From the IMG/VR virus record IMGVR_UViG_3300043570_002078, positions 1 to 44,405 of that record: DNA of 44,405 nt. One strand, written 5' to 3'. Each line of letters begins with the position of its first letter. The stretch's first letter is position 1. Shown here one piece after another: positions 26,945-35,807 of this stretch. Source of the stretch: a virus. The notes under the pieces are model-generated. The model saw only the letters and a program-made list of their open reading frames with translations, did not search any database and had not been told where the DNA came from. The translations under genes and the position numbers were made by a program.

Positions 26945-26968
26945 CAAATAAAAAGTAGGGGGTAGTAA

Positions 26969-27439
26969 ATGCCAACAACAGATAAAGACTTCAAGGTCAA
27001 GAATGGCTTAAATGTAGCCACAACTGGTACTTTCGGAGGAACTGTTACAGTTGCTACCCCAACTTTAAATGCACACGCAGCAACTAAGTTGTATGTTGAT
27101 ACGGTTGCTGGAAATGCAAACGTTGTCCCAACCGAATCAACTGCTCCAGTTGCACCAGTAGATGGACAAATATATTTTGATACAGTTACGCAACATCTTT
27201 CGATATATTCAACAGATGCTGCTGACTGGATCATGATTGCTACTTTTGATGATACTGCAAACTTGAGACAACATATTCACGATACTGCAATTGATGGAAC
27301 GGGACTTATTACTACCGTTTTTCAAGATGCAGGAGCATATGATGATGTATTCTCTTCAACACAAATTGCAGGGTTTTACGATTCAGTAGAGTGGTTAACT
27401 AGTTATGATGGCGGAAGTCCGTTAGATAACTTTAATTAA
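26969..27439 (+). CDS. Tail fibre protein, short (KDFKVKNGL)
   Basis: 156 residues. The start DKDFKVKNGLNVATTGTFGG repeats the N-terminus of the 581-residue fibre. Then AATKLYVDTVAG and a beta-rich part with DGQIYFDTVTQHLSIY. GGGGG ribosome site. A different distal end suggests interchangeable fibre tips. Confidence 0.75.
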   Translation: MPTTDKDFKVKNGLNVATTGTFGGTVTVATPTLNAHAATKLYVDTVAGNANVVPTESTAPVAPVDGQIYFDTVTQHLSIYSTDAADWIMIATFDDTANLRQHIHDTAIDGTGLITTVFQDAGAYDDVFSSTQIAGFYDSVEWLTSYDGGSPLDNFN

Positions 27440-27485
27440 TCATATGTTATAATAAAGAAAGAATAAAATCTAGGGGGATTAAATT

Positions 27486-29756
27486 ATGGCAACAAGAATG
27501 CAACAGAGACGAGGCACTGCAGCCCAATGGATATCAACCAATAGTGGCAATGGCCCAATTCTTGCAGCCGGAGAAATTGGCTACGAGTCAGATACTAATA
27601 AATTTAAAATTGGTGATGGCACCAACCACTGGCTAAGCCTTGATTATTTTATGGACGCAGACAGTACAGTAAACCCCCAATTTGGCTCAAACATTAAATT
27701 TGAAGGTGCTACAGCAAATGCTTTTGAAACCACCCTAGCAGTAGTAGACCCTACGGCAGATCGGACCATCACTCTTCCAGATGCAACAGGAACAGTCGCA
27801 TTAATGTCAGATATTACTGACCTTATAGGAACAGCAGGAGCAGCCCTAAATACATTAGGAGAACTATCCGATGCTCTTGATGATAATGCATCATATGCAT
27901 CAACAATTACAGCCGCACTTGCTACAAAATTATCTAAATCAGATGGTGGAACAATGCAGGCTGCAATTGCAATGGGAAGTAATAAAATTACAAATCTTGG
28001 CACACCAACAGTAGAGTCAGATGCATCAACTAAAGGATATGTAGACACCACAATATCTTCCACAATATCTTCTTATCTTCCATTAGCAGGTGGAACCCTA
28101 ACTGGTAGTTTAACTTTTGAAGGTACTACAGCAGATGAGTATGAAACTACCCTCTCAGTAACAGATCCCACAGCAGACCGCACAATTATGTTGCCAAATG
28201 CAACAGGAACTATAATTACAACAGGAAATATTAATGATTTAATTTTTAATACTAACATTATTTTTGAAGGTGCTACAGAAAATGATTTTGAAACCAGTCT
28301 AACAATAACAGATCCTACAGCAGATCGTACAATTACTTTTCAAGACGCAAGTGGAACTGTAGCACTTGCTGCAGATATTGAGACACATAGAACAGACACT
28401 ACAGAGGTTCACGGTATTTCAGATACATCCGACATTGTGCTTAAATCAGGTGCACAAACACTTGGAGGAGCAAAGACATTTACTGGAGATGTTGTTCTTC
28501 CTGTAAATACTTCAATTGGAACTGTAACTTCAACTGAAATTGGATATGTTGATGGAGTTACCTCTGCTATTCAAACACAATTAGATGCTAAAGCACCACT
28601 AGCCTCTCCTACATTTACAGGAACAGTAACACTGCCTGCAAACACAATTTCACAATCAATGATGTCTGATGATTCAGTTGGAACTAATGAAATTGGTGGT
28701 TTAGCAGTTACAGAAGCAAAGATTGCAGATGGAGCAGTAACTTCCCTAAAAATTGCTAATGACACAATTGTTGATGGAGATATTAATACATCAGCAGCAA
28801 TTGCACAGTCTAAAATTGCAAATTTAACAACAGATCTTGCTGCCAAAGCCGCACTTTCTGGTGCAACATTTACTGGTGCAGTAGTTCTTGCTGCAGATCC
28901 AGCAACAGCACTTGGAGCAGCAACAAAGCAATATGTTGATTCACTTGCAGAAGGTTTGCACGTACATGCTTCAGTAGTAGCAGCAACAACTGCTAATATC
29001 ACTCTTGCAACAGCGGTAGAAAATGGAGATACTCTTGATGGAGTTACTCTTGCTACAGGCAATCGTATTCTTGTTAAGAATCAATCAACTGCATCTGAAA
29101 ATGGTATTTATGTAGTAGCAGCATCAGGTGCTCCTTCAAGAGCAACAGATTTTGATGCACCAGCAGAAATTGATGGTGGAGACTTTGTATTCGTAACTGG
29201 TGGTACTGTTAATGATAATACTGGCTGGGTACAAACAAATATAGTAGGAACAGTTGGAACTGATGCAATAGCATTTAGTCAATTTGCTGGTGTAGGAACA
29301 GTTACAGCAGGAACAAATATCTCTGTTACTGGAAATGAAGTTTCTGTTATTAATAATCCAACATTCTCTGGTCTTGTAACAGCATCAGCAACTGGTGTAG
29401 CATTTTCTGACGGCACACAAACAAAGGTAGGCGTTCCATCACAAACAAGTATTAGTACAATAACTGATACATATAATTTATCTACTGGTGGTTTAGCATT
29501 AAGAGATACTTTAGTAGAATGTAATAAAGTAAGTGGATTTACTATAACAATTCCAACAAATGCAACAACAGCATTCCCAGTTGGAACATCCATTGATTTC
29601 CTTCAAATTGGAGCAGGACAAGTTACATTTGATAAAGCAGTAGGAGTAACATTAAACTTCACTCCTGGTGCTAAGTTACGTGGTCAATGGTCTTCTGCAA
29701 CTTTATTTAAGAGAGCAACAGACTCTTGGGTATTAATGGGAGATTTGTCAGCATAA
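27486..29756 (+). CDS. Long tail fibre (RRGTAAQW N-terminus)
   Basis: 756 residues. Residues 5-50 (MQQRRGTAAQWISTNSGNGP; AAGEIGYESDTNKFKIGDGT) are the virion-attachment domain found in many phage fibres and tropism proteins. The body has repeated FEGATANDFET..TDPTADRTITL units (four) and TSAIQTQLDAKAPLASPTFT. AATKQYVDSLAEGLHVHASV starts a further domain. The C-terminal ~85 residues match the fibre at 21613. Likely receptor-binding. Confidence 0.88.
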   Translation: MATRMQQRRGTAAQWISTNSGNGPILAAGEIGYESDTNKFKIGDGTNHWLSLDYFMDADSTVNPQFGSNIKFEGATANAFETTLAVVDPTADRTITLPDATGTVALMSDITDLIGTAGAALNTLGELSDALDDNASYASTITAALATKLSKSDGGTMQAAIAMGSNKITNLGTPTVESDASTKGYVDTTISSTISSYLPLAGGTLTGSLTFEGTTADEYETTLSVTDPTADRTIMLPNATGTIITTGNINDLIFNTNIIFEGATENDFETSLTITDPTADRTITFQDASGTVALAADIETHRTDTTEVHGISDTSDIVLKSGAQTLGGAKTFTGDVVLPVNTSIGTVTSTEIGYVDGVTSAIQTQLDAKAPLASPTFTGTVTLPANTISQSMMSDDSVGTNEIGGLAVTEAKIADGAVTSLKIANDTIVDGDINTSAAIAQSKIANLTTDLAAKAALSGATFTGAVVLAADPATALGAATKQYVDSLAEGLHVHASVVAATTANITLATAVENGDTLDGVTLATGNRILVKNQSTASENGIYVVAASGAPSRATDFDAPAEIDGGDFVFVTGGTVNDNTGWVQTNIVGTVGTDAIAFSQFAGVGTVTAGTNISVTGNEVSVINNPTFSGLVTASATGVAFSDGTQTKVGVPSQTSISTITDTYNLSTGGLALRDTLVECNKVSGFTITIPTNATTAFPVGTSIDFLQIGAGQVTFDKAVGVTLNFTPGAKLRGQWSSATLFKRATDSWVLMGDLSA

Positions 29757-29779
29757 TAAATTAAAAGGAAGAGGACAAA

Positions 29780-31030
29780 ATGGCAGCAGGTAGAAAAAAA
29801 GGTATTAAGTCAGCAGCACAAGATAACTTTATTGCTCCAGATGCACCAACTGCAGTTTCTGCAACCAATGTTGGAACTGGACGAGCATATAATAACGGTG
29901 CTGCAACTGTTGCCTTTACTCCAGCAACTACAGGAAATACTGCTATAGTAACTGGATATACTGCTACATCATCTCCTGGATCTTATACAGTCACTGGTGC
30001 TAGTTCACCACTTACAATTACTGGACTTCAATCAAACACAGCATATACATTTACGGTAGTAGCAAATAGTGCTTATGGATCATCTGCTGCATCAAGTGCA
30101 TCTGCTTCTATCACTGCAACAACAGTGCCTCAAGCACCAACAATTGGAACTACTACAACAAGTGGAGATGCTCCACAAGGAGATACAGTTAACTGGACAA
30201 TTAATGCCAATGGTGGAAGTGCAATTACTGGGAATACTGTAGTTTCTTCTGATGGACCAACATATGCCGTTGGAGCAGCAGTTACAACAAAATTAGTTGC
30301 AGAAACTGCAGGTACATCACAATCCTATCAAGTATTTTCAACAAATGCTAATGGAAACTCAGCAAACTCAGCATCCTCTAATACAGTAACAACACCTAGC
30401 CCATTTAGTTTTGCCCCATTTGGTTTTACTCCATTTGGCTTTACACCATTTGCCCCTTTTGGTTTTACACCATTTGCCCCTTTTGGTTTTACACCCTTTG
30501 GTTTTACTCCATTTGGTTTTACTCCATTTGGTTTTACTCCATTTGGTCCATCCTATTCTGAATATTCAGTTGCCAGAAATACAGGAGTTTTAACAGTTGA
30601 TGGAAGAAAACCAGCATCTGAACTACAAGTTGGAGACAAACTTTATGGAATGAATATTCCATCTGAAAATGTATTAGATTGGACATCTTGGCAAAGTTCT
30701 GATATTGTTTTAAATTCTGACAATGTTGTAGAGACTGAAATTGTAAGCATTAATCTTCATCAAACAGATAAGATCTATTCTATTAACGGAGATTTATATT
30801 CTGGTTCACATTATGTTTTAACCAAAAAAGATGATGTTGTTAAGTTTACAAGAGCAGATGAAATTGATTCTACATATTTTGTTTATTCATATGCAGCATT
30901 TGATTTTGAAGCAATCATTTCTGTAGAGGCAATTGATTATGAAGAAACAGTTTATTCTATTAACTGTGAGCCATACGACAACTTCTTTACAGATAATATG
31001 TTGGTTTTTGACACAAAAGATCAAATGTAG
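29780..31030 (+). CDS. FN3-like - PFGFT repeats - Hint domain protein, copy 2
   Basis: 416 residues. Residues about 22-115 are FN3-like (ATTGNTAIVTGYTATSSPGS; GLQSNTAYTFTVVANSAYGS) and a second FN3-like part follows to about 205. Residues 208-256 are about eight to nine PFGFT units. The Hint domain is almost identical to that at 22.8-23.3 kb. Ribosome site AAGGAAGAGG. Ser replaces the usual first Cys and the end lacks HN. Ends TKDQM instead of SKDKTNN. Confidence 0.83.
   Translation: MAAGRKKGIKSAAQDNFIAPDAPTAVSATNVGTGRAYNNGAATVAFTPATTGNTAIVTGYTATSSPGSYTVTGASSPLTITGLQSNTAYTFTVVANSAYGSSAASSASASITATTVPQAPTIGTTTTSGDAPQGDTVNWTINANGGSAITGNTVVSSDGPTYAVGAAVTTKLVAETAGTSQSYQVFSTNANGNSANSASSNTVTTPSPFSFAPFGFTPFGFTPFAPFGFTPFAPFGFTPFGFTPFGFTPFGFTPFGPSYSEYSVARNTGVLTVDGRKPASELQVGDKLYGMNIPSENVLDWTSWQSSDIVLNSDNVVETEIVSINLHQTDKIYSINGDLYSGSHYVLTKKDDVVKFTRADEIDSTYFVYSYAAFDFEAIISVEAIDYEETVYSINCEPYDNFFTDNMLVFDTKDQM
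30400..30547 (+). repeat. 15-bp minisatellite encoding PFGFT, long version
   Basis: Same unit as at 22756 with more copies and three PFA inserts. The copy-number difference marks slippage or recombination. Confidence 0.8.
30496..31011 (+). repeat. 516-bp direct repeat, right copy
   Basis: Right partner of 22781-23296; 7,715 bp apart. Confidence 0.92.
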
Positions 31031-31042
31031 TATACTTATTAC

Positions 31043-31789
31043 ATGATAAAAAATGTTATAAAATGGTTTAATAAAGATCCTATTATTCAATTTGATCTTG
31101 CCTATCCAAAAATGATAAAAATATTTCCAGAACCAAAGCCAGCAATTGCTAATGTTCCCGAATGGTATAAAAAACAACCTAGTCATTATAATAATGATAG
31201 GAGTTTGGTAAATGGAGTAATGCAATTAACTGTAAAAAAATGTCAAGCAATTTTTGATGGGATGACAAGTGGTTATTTTTTACTAGCACCAGTTGATATT
31301 TATATAGACACAACAGATAATAAAACATTAATTGAAATTCCCGAACCATTTAGAAAATTAAATCAACCAATTTTAGGAGTTCACCCTACATTACAAATAT
31401 CTGAATACCCATTAGATAAAGATTTATATTTAGATAATTTATTAAGAATTCATCCAATTTGGCTTGTGTCAACCCCAAAAGGATATAGTACTTTGTTTAT
31501 GCCACCAATGCATCATGATTTGCCAATTCAAGCAGTACCAGCAATAATTGATAGCGATAATTTTTATTCAGATGGACTCCTATCTTATTTTGTTAAAAAA
31601 AATTATAAAGGAGTTATTAAACAGGGAACTCCAATAGTTCAAGTTATTCCATTCAAAAGAGAAAAATGGCAATCTAAAATTAATGAAGATTTTGACACTG
31701 GATTATTATATGAACAAAGAAAAAACTTACGCTCGACCTTTGAAAATGGATATAGATTAAAGTTTTGGAAAAAAAAACAATATCAATGA
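31043..31789 (+). CDS. Conserved phage protein, DUF6065-like
   Basis: 248 residues. The order CQAIFDGMTSGYFLLAPVDI, HPTLQI, IWLVSTPKGYSTLFMPPMHH and GTPIVQVIPFKREKW matches a conserved phage hypothetical family I know as DUF6065-like. No activity established; conserved His/Pro/Lys could mark an enzyme. TATACT six bases before the ATG. First gene of the metabolic insert. Confidence 0.72.
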   Translation: MIKNVIKWFNKDPIIQFDLAYPKMIKIFPEPKPAIANVPEWYKKQPSHYNNDRSLVNGVMQLTVKKCQAIFDGMTSGYFLLAPVDIYIDTTDNKTLIEIPEPFRKLNQPILGVHPTLQISEYPLDKDLYLDNLLRIHPIWLVSTPKGYSTLFMPPMHHDLPIQAVPAIIDSDNFYSDGLLSYFVKKNYKGVIKQGTPIVQVIPFKREKWQSKINEDFDTGLLYEQRKNLRSTFENGYRLKFWKKKQYQ

Positions 31790-31820
31790 TGGTATACTAA
31801 TATAGACAATGGGAGATTAA

Positions 31821-32429
31821 ATGACAGAAAAACCACATAAGTTTTTTGAACGGTATTTAGATAATGACCTAGAAGAACTTTCAGATGAATTAATTAAAAG
31901 ATACGATATTATTAAAGATGGCAATAAAGTAAATACAAAAGACATCTGGCTATCTTCAAACAGTATTTCAACAATTAAATGGAGAGATTATAATGTTTTT
32001 CAATTTTATATTACTGGAATAAGAAATTTATATACAGAAATTTCAACTCTTGCAAAAGAGGCTTGTGAATATTATGAAATTGATTTTGCAAAACAAAATT
32101 ATTTCATTCAAGGTTGGTTTAATATAAACAGTGCAAATAAAGGAAAATTAACTTGGCATGATCATGGACCAAGCAATGAAAATCTTTTTCATGGATATTA
32201 TTGCGTAAATGCAGAGCCTTCTATTACTAAATATAGTGTTAATGGTACTCATGTTGATAATGTTAATAAAAATAATCGTTTAATTATGTCTGAAATGGGC
32301 CATCCACATTCTATGGATGATTGGGAATGGGAAGGCAAAAGAATTACAGTTGCATATGATATTCTTCCATTAAAAAATCTTCAAAGAGATTTAATGAGCC
32401 AAGAACAACACTGGATTCCTTTATGTTAA
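31821..32429 (+). CDS. 2-oxoglutarate/Fe(II) oxygenase-like, copy 1
   Basis: 202 residues. WHDHG (H113, D/H next) followed by FHGYYCVNAEP, then GHPHSMDDW (around 160-168) and KRITVAYDI fit the double-stranded beta-helix HxD...H iron site and the 2-oxoglutarate Arg of phage-type oxygenases. Substrate unknown. TATACT and GGGAG precede the ATG. Overlaps the next gene by seven bases; the two are tandem paralogues. Confidence 0.7.
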   Translation: MTEKPHKFFERYLDNDLEELSDELIKRYDIIKDGNKVNTKDIWLSSNSISTIKWRDYNVFQFYITGIRNLYTEISTLAKEACEYYEIDFAKQNYFIQGWFNINSANKGKLTWHDHGPSNENLFHGYYCVNAEPSITKYSVNGTHVDNVNKNNRLIMSEMGHPHSMDDWEWEGKRITVAYDILPLKNLQRDLMSQEQHWIPLC

Positions 32430-33076
32430 AAAAACCACATAAATTTTTTGAACGGTATTTAGATAATGATTTAGACAATCTTTTTAACTTTTTATCTTTA
32501 AAAGAAGATGAAATTATAAATAAGCAATTTGCCAATATTCCTCTAGATAAAGTTGAAAAATATACAAAAAAGGGTCAGGGAGCACCAAGCCAATTAGACC
32601 ATTATTACAATGTCTTTGATTTTGACAATGAAAATATTAAAAATCTTTTTAATGGATTAATTGATGCCACAAAAGAGGCTTGTGAATATTATGGTATTGA
32701 TTTTATAAAACACAATTACATGATTCATGGTTGGTTTAATATAGACTCATCGTCAAAAGGAACTGCTGGGGTATCACCAATAAAACATGAAAATCATTTT
32801 CATGATCACGTAGGAGGAACTGGTGCTCCAATTTTTCATGGTTATTACTGTGTAAATGCGGAACCATCAACTACATTTTATAAAATTAACGGAACAGAAT
32901 TATTTGAAAATGTTAATAAAAACAATAGGCTAATTGTTTCAGAAACGGGACATCCTCACGGACGAGATGATTGGTATTTTGATAAACAAAGAATTACAAT
33001 TGCTTATGATATTCAACCATTGTATGGATCATCACCGACCAATACTGTTCCCAATCCTTGGAAATTACTGGAGTAG
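32423..33076 (+). CDS. 2-oxoglutarate/Fe(II) oxygenase-like, copy 2
   Basis: 217 residues, paralogous to the previous one: PHKFFERYLDNDL start, HGWFNIDSSSKG, HFHDHVGGTGAPIFHGYYCV, GHPHGRDDW, QRITIAYDI. The HDH and distal His are kept, so both look active. It has an extra loop of about 12 residues before the HDH motif. Tandem duplication with later divergence. Confidence 0.7.
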   Translation: MLKKPHKFFERYLDNDLDNLFNFLSLKEDEIINKQFANIPLDKVEKYTKKGQGAPSQLDHYYNVFDFDNENIKNLFNGLIDATKEACEYYGIDFIKHNYMIHGWFNIDSSSKGTAGVSPIKHENHFHDHVGGTGAPIFHGYYCVNAEPSTTFYKINGTELFENVNKNNRLIVSETGHPHGRDDWYFDKQRITIAYDIQPLYGSSPTNTVPNPWKLLE

Positions 33077-33178
33077 TATTTTTAAAAAATTAAATCTCTA
33101 CCTATTCTAAAGATTGAGAGTTATTAAAAAATAAAAACTCTGCTATAATAAAACATATAATTAAATTTAAGGGGTATT

Positions 33179-35209
33179 ATGTCTGACGTATTTTCTTTTC
33201 GCTTTTCTGATGATTTTGTAAATAAATATATAGAGATTGAGCCACCATTTGGGTTCAAAGATGCAGGTGGAAACTCATTAGGAGAGATTACCTTTGTTCG
33301 TACTTATTCCCGTGTAAAAGATGACGGCACTAAGGAAAGATGGTATGAGGTTTGTAAAAGAGTAATCGAGGGTATGTATTCAGTACAGAAGAACCATGCA
33401 AAAGAAAACAGACTGCCTTGGAATGACTATAAAGCACAAAAATCAGCACAAGAAGCATATGACCGTATGTTTAATCTTAAGTGGACACCTCCAGGAAGAG
33501 GTCTTTGGGCTTTTGGTACCCCAATGACAATGGAAAGAAAAAACTCTGCATCTCTTCAAAACTGTGCAATGGTTTCAACAAGAGACATTGATCGTAACGA
33601 TCCAGGATCTTTATTTGCCTGGGTTATGGATGCATTAATGCTTGGTATTGGAGTTGGATTTGACACGGTAGGTCAAGAAAAAGATCTATCCATCTATGCA
33701 CCAACAGAACCAGCATCTGTATATGAAATTCCAGATACTCGTGAAGGATGGGTAGAATCCGTTAGACTTTTGCTCAATTCATTCTTAAGAGCAAATCAGC
33801 CAATTCAAGAATTTAACTATGATCTGATACGCCCTCTAGGAGCCCCAATTAAGGGCTTTGGTGGCGTTGCAAGCGGTCCAAAACCATTAATGGATCTACA
33901 TACAATGATCCGTAAAGTAATTGGCTCTAGAGCAGGAGAGAAGTTTGATTCTAGAGCAATTGTAGATATTGTAAATCTTATTGGAACGTGTGTTGTTTCT
34001 GGCAATGTTCGCAGATCTGCAACACTTGCTCTTGGAAATCCAAACGATAAAGATTTTATTAATCTTAAAAATTCAGAACTATTTCCAGATCGTAACTCGT
34101 TTGATTCAGAAAATCCAGGTTGGGCATGGATGAGTAATAACTCTATCTCTGCTGAAGTTGGAACTCATTATGAAGATTATGTGGATTTAATTGCAGATAA
34201 TGGAGAGCCTGGTTTTATTTGGCTTGATGTTGCAAGAAATTATGGAAGACTAGCAGATCCAGCAGATGGAAAAGACTATCGTGTTATGGGATTCAATCCT
34301 TGTGCAGAACAACCACTAGAATCTTATGAGTTATGTACATTAGTTGAGGTTCATTTAAATCGTCATACAGATAAAGAAGATTTTATGCGTACCTTGAAAT
34401 TTGCATATCTTTATGGAAAAACTGTAACTCTACTTCCAACACACTGGCAAATTACAAACGGTATCATGCAAAGAAACCGTAGAATTGGAACATCATTAAC
34501 TGGTATTGCATCATTTACCGATATTAATGGAATGCCAACAACCAGAGAATGGATGGACGAAGGATACAATAAGATTCGTCACTACGACAAGCAGTATTCA
34601 GAATGGCTATGTGTTCGTGAATCAATTCGTGTAACTACAGTAAAACCTTCAGGATCTGTGTCATTGCTTTCTGGAGCATCTCCAGGAGTTCATTGGTCTG
34701 TTGGTGGAGAATATTTCTTACGTGCAATTCGTTTTGGAAATACAGATCCAATGTTACATTTATTTAAAGCAGCAGGGTATAAAATTGAAGACGATCTAGT
34801 ATCAGCAAATACTACAGTAGTATACTTTCCAGTATCTTCAGGACATCCAAGATCAGAGAAGGATGTAAGTTTGTTTGAAAAGATTGGTCTTGCTGCAACA
34901 ACACAGAAGTATTGGTCAGACAATGGAGTATCTGTGACTTTATCTTTTGACAAAGAAACAGAAACAAAACATATTGCTCCAGCACTTCATATGTACGAGG
35001 GTCAATTAAAAGCAGTTTCTTTCCTTCCAATGGGAAATCACACTTATCCACAACAGCCATATACACAGATTACTAAAGAAGAGTATGATGGCTATGTTGG
35101 AAAAGTTGCTCACATTAATTTTGATGCAATTTATGACGGTATTGAGAATCTTGATTCCGTTGGAGAAATGTATTGCACAACAGACTATTGTGAAATAAAG
35201 GTGTCTTAA
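33179..35209 (+). CDS. nrdJ: Adenosylcobalamin-dependent ribonucleoside-triphosphate reductase
   Basis: 676 residues. Monomeric class II (RTPR) enzyme, which reduces ribonucleoside triphosphates to deoxy forms with a thiyl radical made by B12. NCAMVST gives Cys129; NPCAEQPLESYELC gives Cys375, Glu377 and Cys386; the C-terminal MYCTTDYCEIK gives Cys666 and Cys671. Their spacing equals that of the Lactobacillus leichmannii enzyme (C119, C408/E410/C419, C731/C736). About 60 residues shorter than that enzyme. It supplies dNTPs and would use a thioredoxin. Ribosome site AAGGGG. Confidence 0.93.
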   Translation: MSDVFSFRFSDDFVNKYIEIEPPFGFKDAGGNSLGEITFVRTYSRVKDDGTKERWYEVCKRVIEGMYSVQKNHAKENRLPWNDYKAQKSAQEAYDRMFNLKWTPPGRGLWAFGTPMTMERKNSASLQNCAMVSTRDIDRNDPGSLFAWVMDALMLGIGVGFDTVGQEKDLSIYAPTEPASVYEIPDTREGWVESVRLLLNSFLRANQPIQEFNYDLIRPLGAPIKGFGGVASGPKPLMDLHTMIRKVIGSRAGEKFDSRAIVDIVNLIGTCVVSGNVRRSATLALGNPNDKDFINLKNSELFPDRNSFDSENPGWAWMSNNSISAEVGTHYEDYVDLIADNGEPGFIWLDVARNYGRLADPADGKDYRVMGFNPCAEQPLESYELCTLVEVHLNRHTDKEDFMRTLKFAYLYGKTVTLLPTHWQITNGIMQRNRRIGTSLTGIASFTDINGMPTTREWMDEGYNKIRHYDKQYSEWLCVRESIRVTTVKPSGSVSLLSGASPGVHWSVGGEYFLRAIRFGNTDPMLHLFKAAGYKIEDDLVSANTTVVYFPVSSGHPRSEKDVSLFEKIGLAATTQKYWSDNGVSVTLSFDKETETKHIAPALHMYEGQLKAVSFLPMGNHTYPQQPYTQITKEEYDGYVGKVAHINFDAIYDGIENLDSVGEMYCTTDYCEIKVS

Positions 35210-35805
35210 TGTATAAAATTGTTAAAGATATTTTAAATGAAAAAGAAATTTTTGAAGTTGTTGACTATTGCAGAAGTGCAAAGTTTAATACAAAAGAAGA
35301 CCACATTCCACTACATGACCCATTATTTTCAAATGAGAATGTAAACTTTGATTTAATAACTTATGGAGATTTAAATAAAAGTATTGTCGACTCATTTATT
35401 AAGATTTGCAATAAAGTGCAAGAAGAAACGGGAGTTTTAGAAAATACTGAGTATGGACCTCCAATTTTAGGAAAAAGTTACATAGCAAGATATAATGCTG
35501 GGGCTCAAATTGGAAATGGATACGACAAAGGAAGACCAGAAGATTGCTATACTGCAATATTTTATTGGGGGGATAATTTTACTGGAGCACAAATGACTAT
35601 TGATGGCTCAATTATAGATTTAAACGTTGGCGATTGTATTATTATTCCAGAAAAAGAAAAATATGCAAGATCCATTTCTATGGTAGAAAGCGGTGCATTG
35701 CTTATGTCACAATTTTGGAATACTCCAGCAGGAACTTCCCCATATGCTGGACTAGAATATGAAAAGGTAAATTGGGGAAACCCTTTGTATGATAAAATAG
35801 ACTAA
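35209..35805 (+). CDS. Oxygenase-fold protein with missing iron ligands
   Basis: 198 residues. SYIARYNAGAQIGNGYDKGR, YTAIFYWGDNFTGAQMTIDG, NVGDCIIIPEKEKYARSISM and LLMSQFW follow the core strands of prolyl-4-hydroxylase-like 2OG oxygenases. The HxD position reads NGYD and the distal His seems absent, so it may be a non-catalytic fold member. Its ATG overlaps the reductase stop (TAATG), so co-translated. Low certainty on fold. Confidence 0.5.
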   Translation: MYKIVKDILNEKEIFEVVDYCRSAKFNTKEDHIPLHDPLFSNENVNFDLITYGDLNKSIVDSFIKICNKVQEETGVLENTEYGPPILGKSYIARYNAGAQIGNGYDKGRPEDCYTAIFYWGDNFTGAQMTIDGSIIDLNVGDCIIIPEKEKYARSISMVESGALLMSQFWNTPAGTSPYAGLEYEKVNWGNPLYDKID

Positions 35806-35807
35806 TA

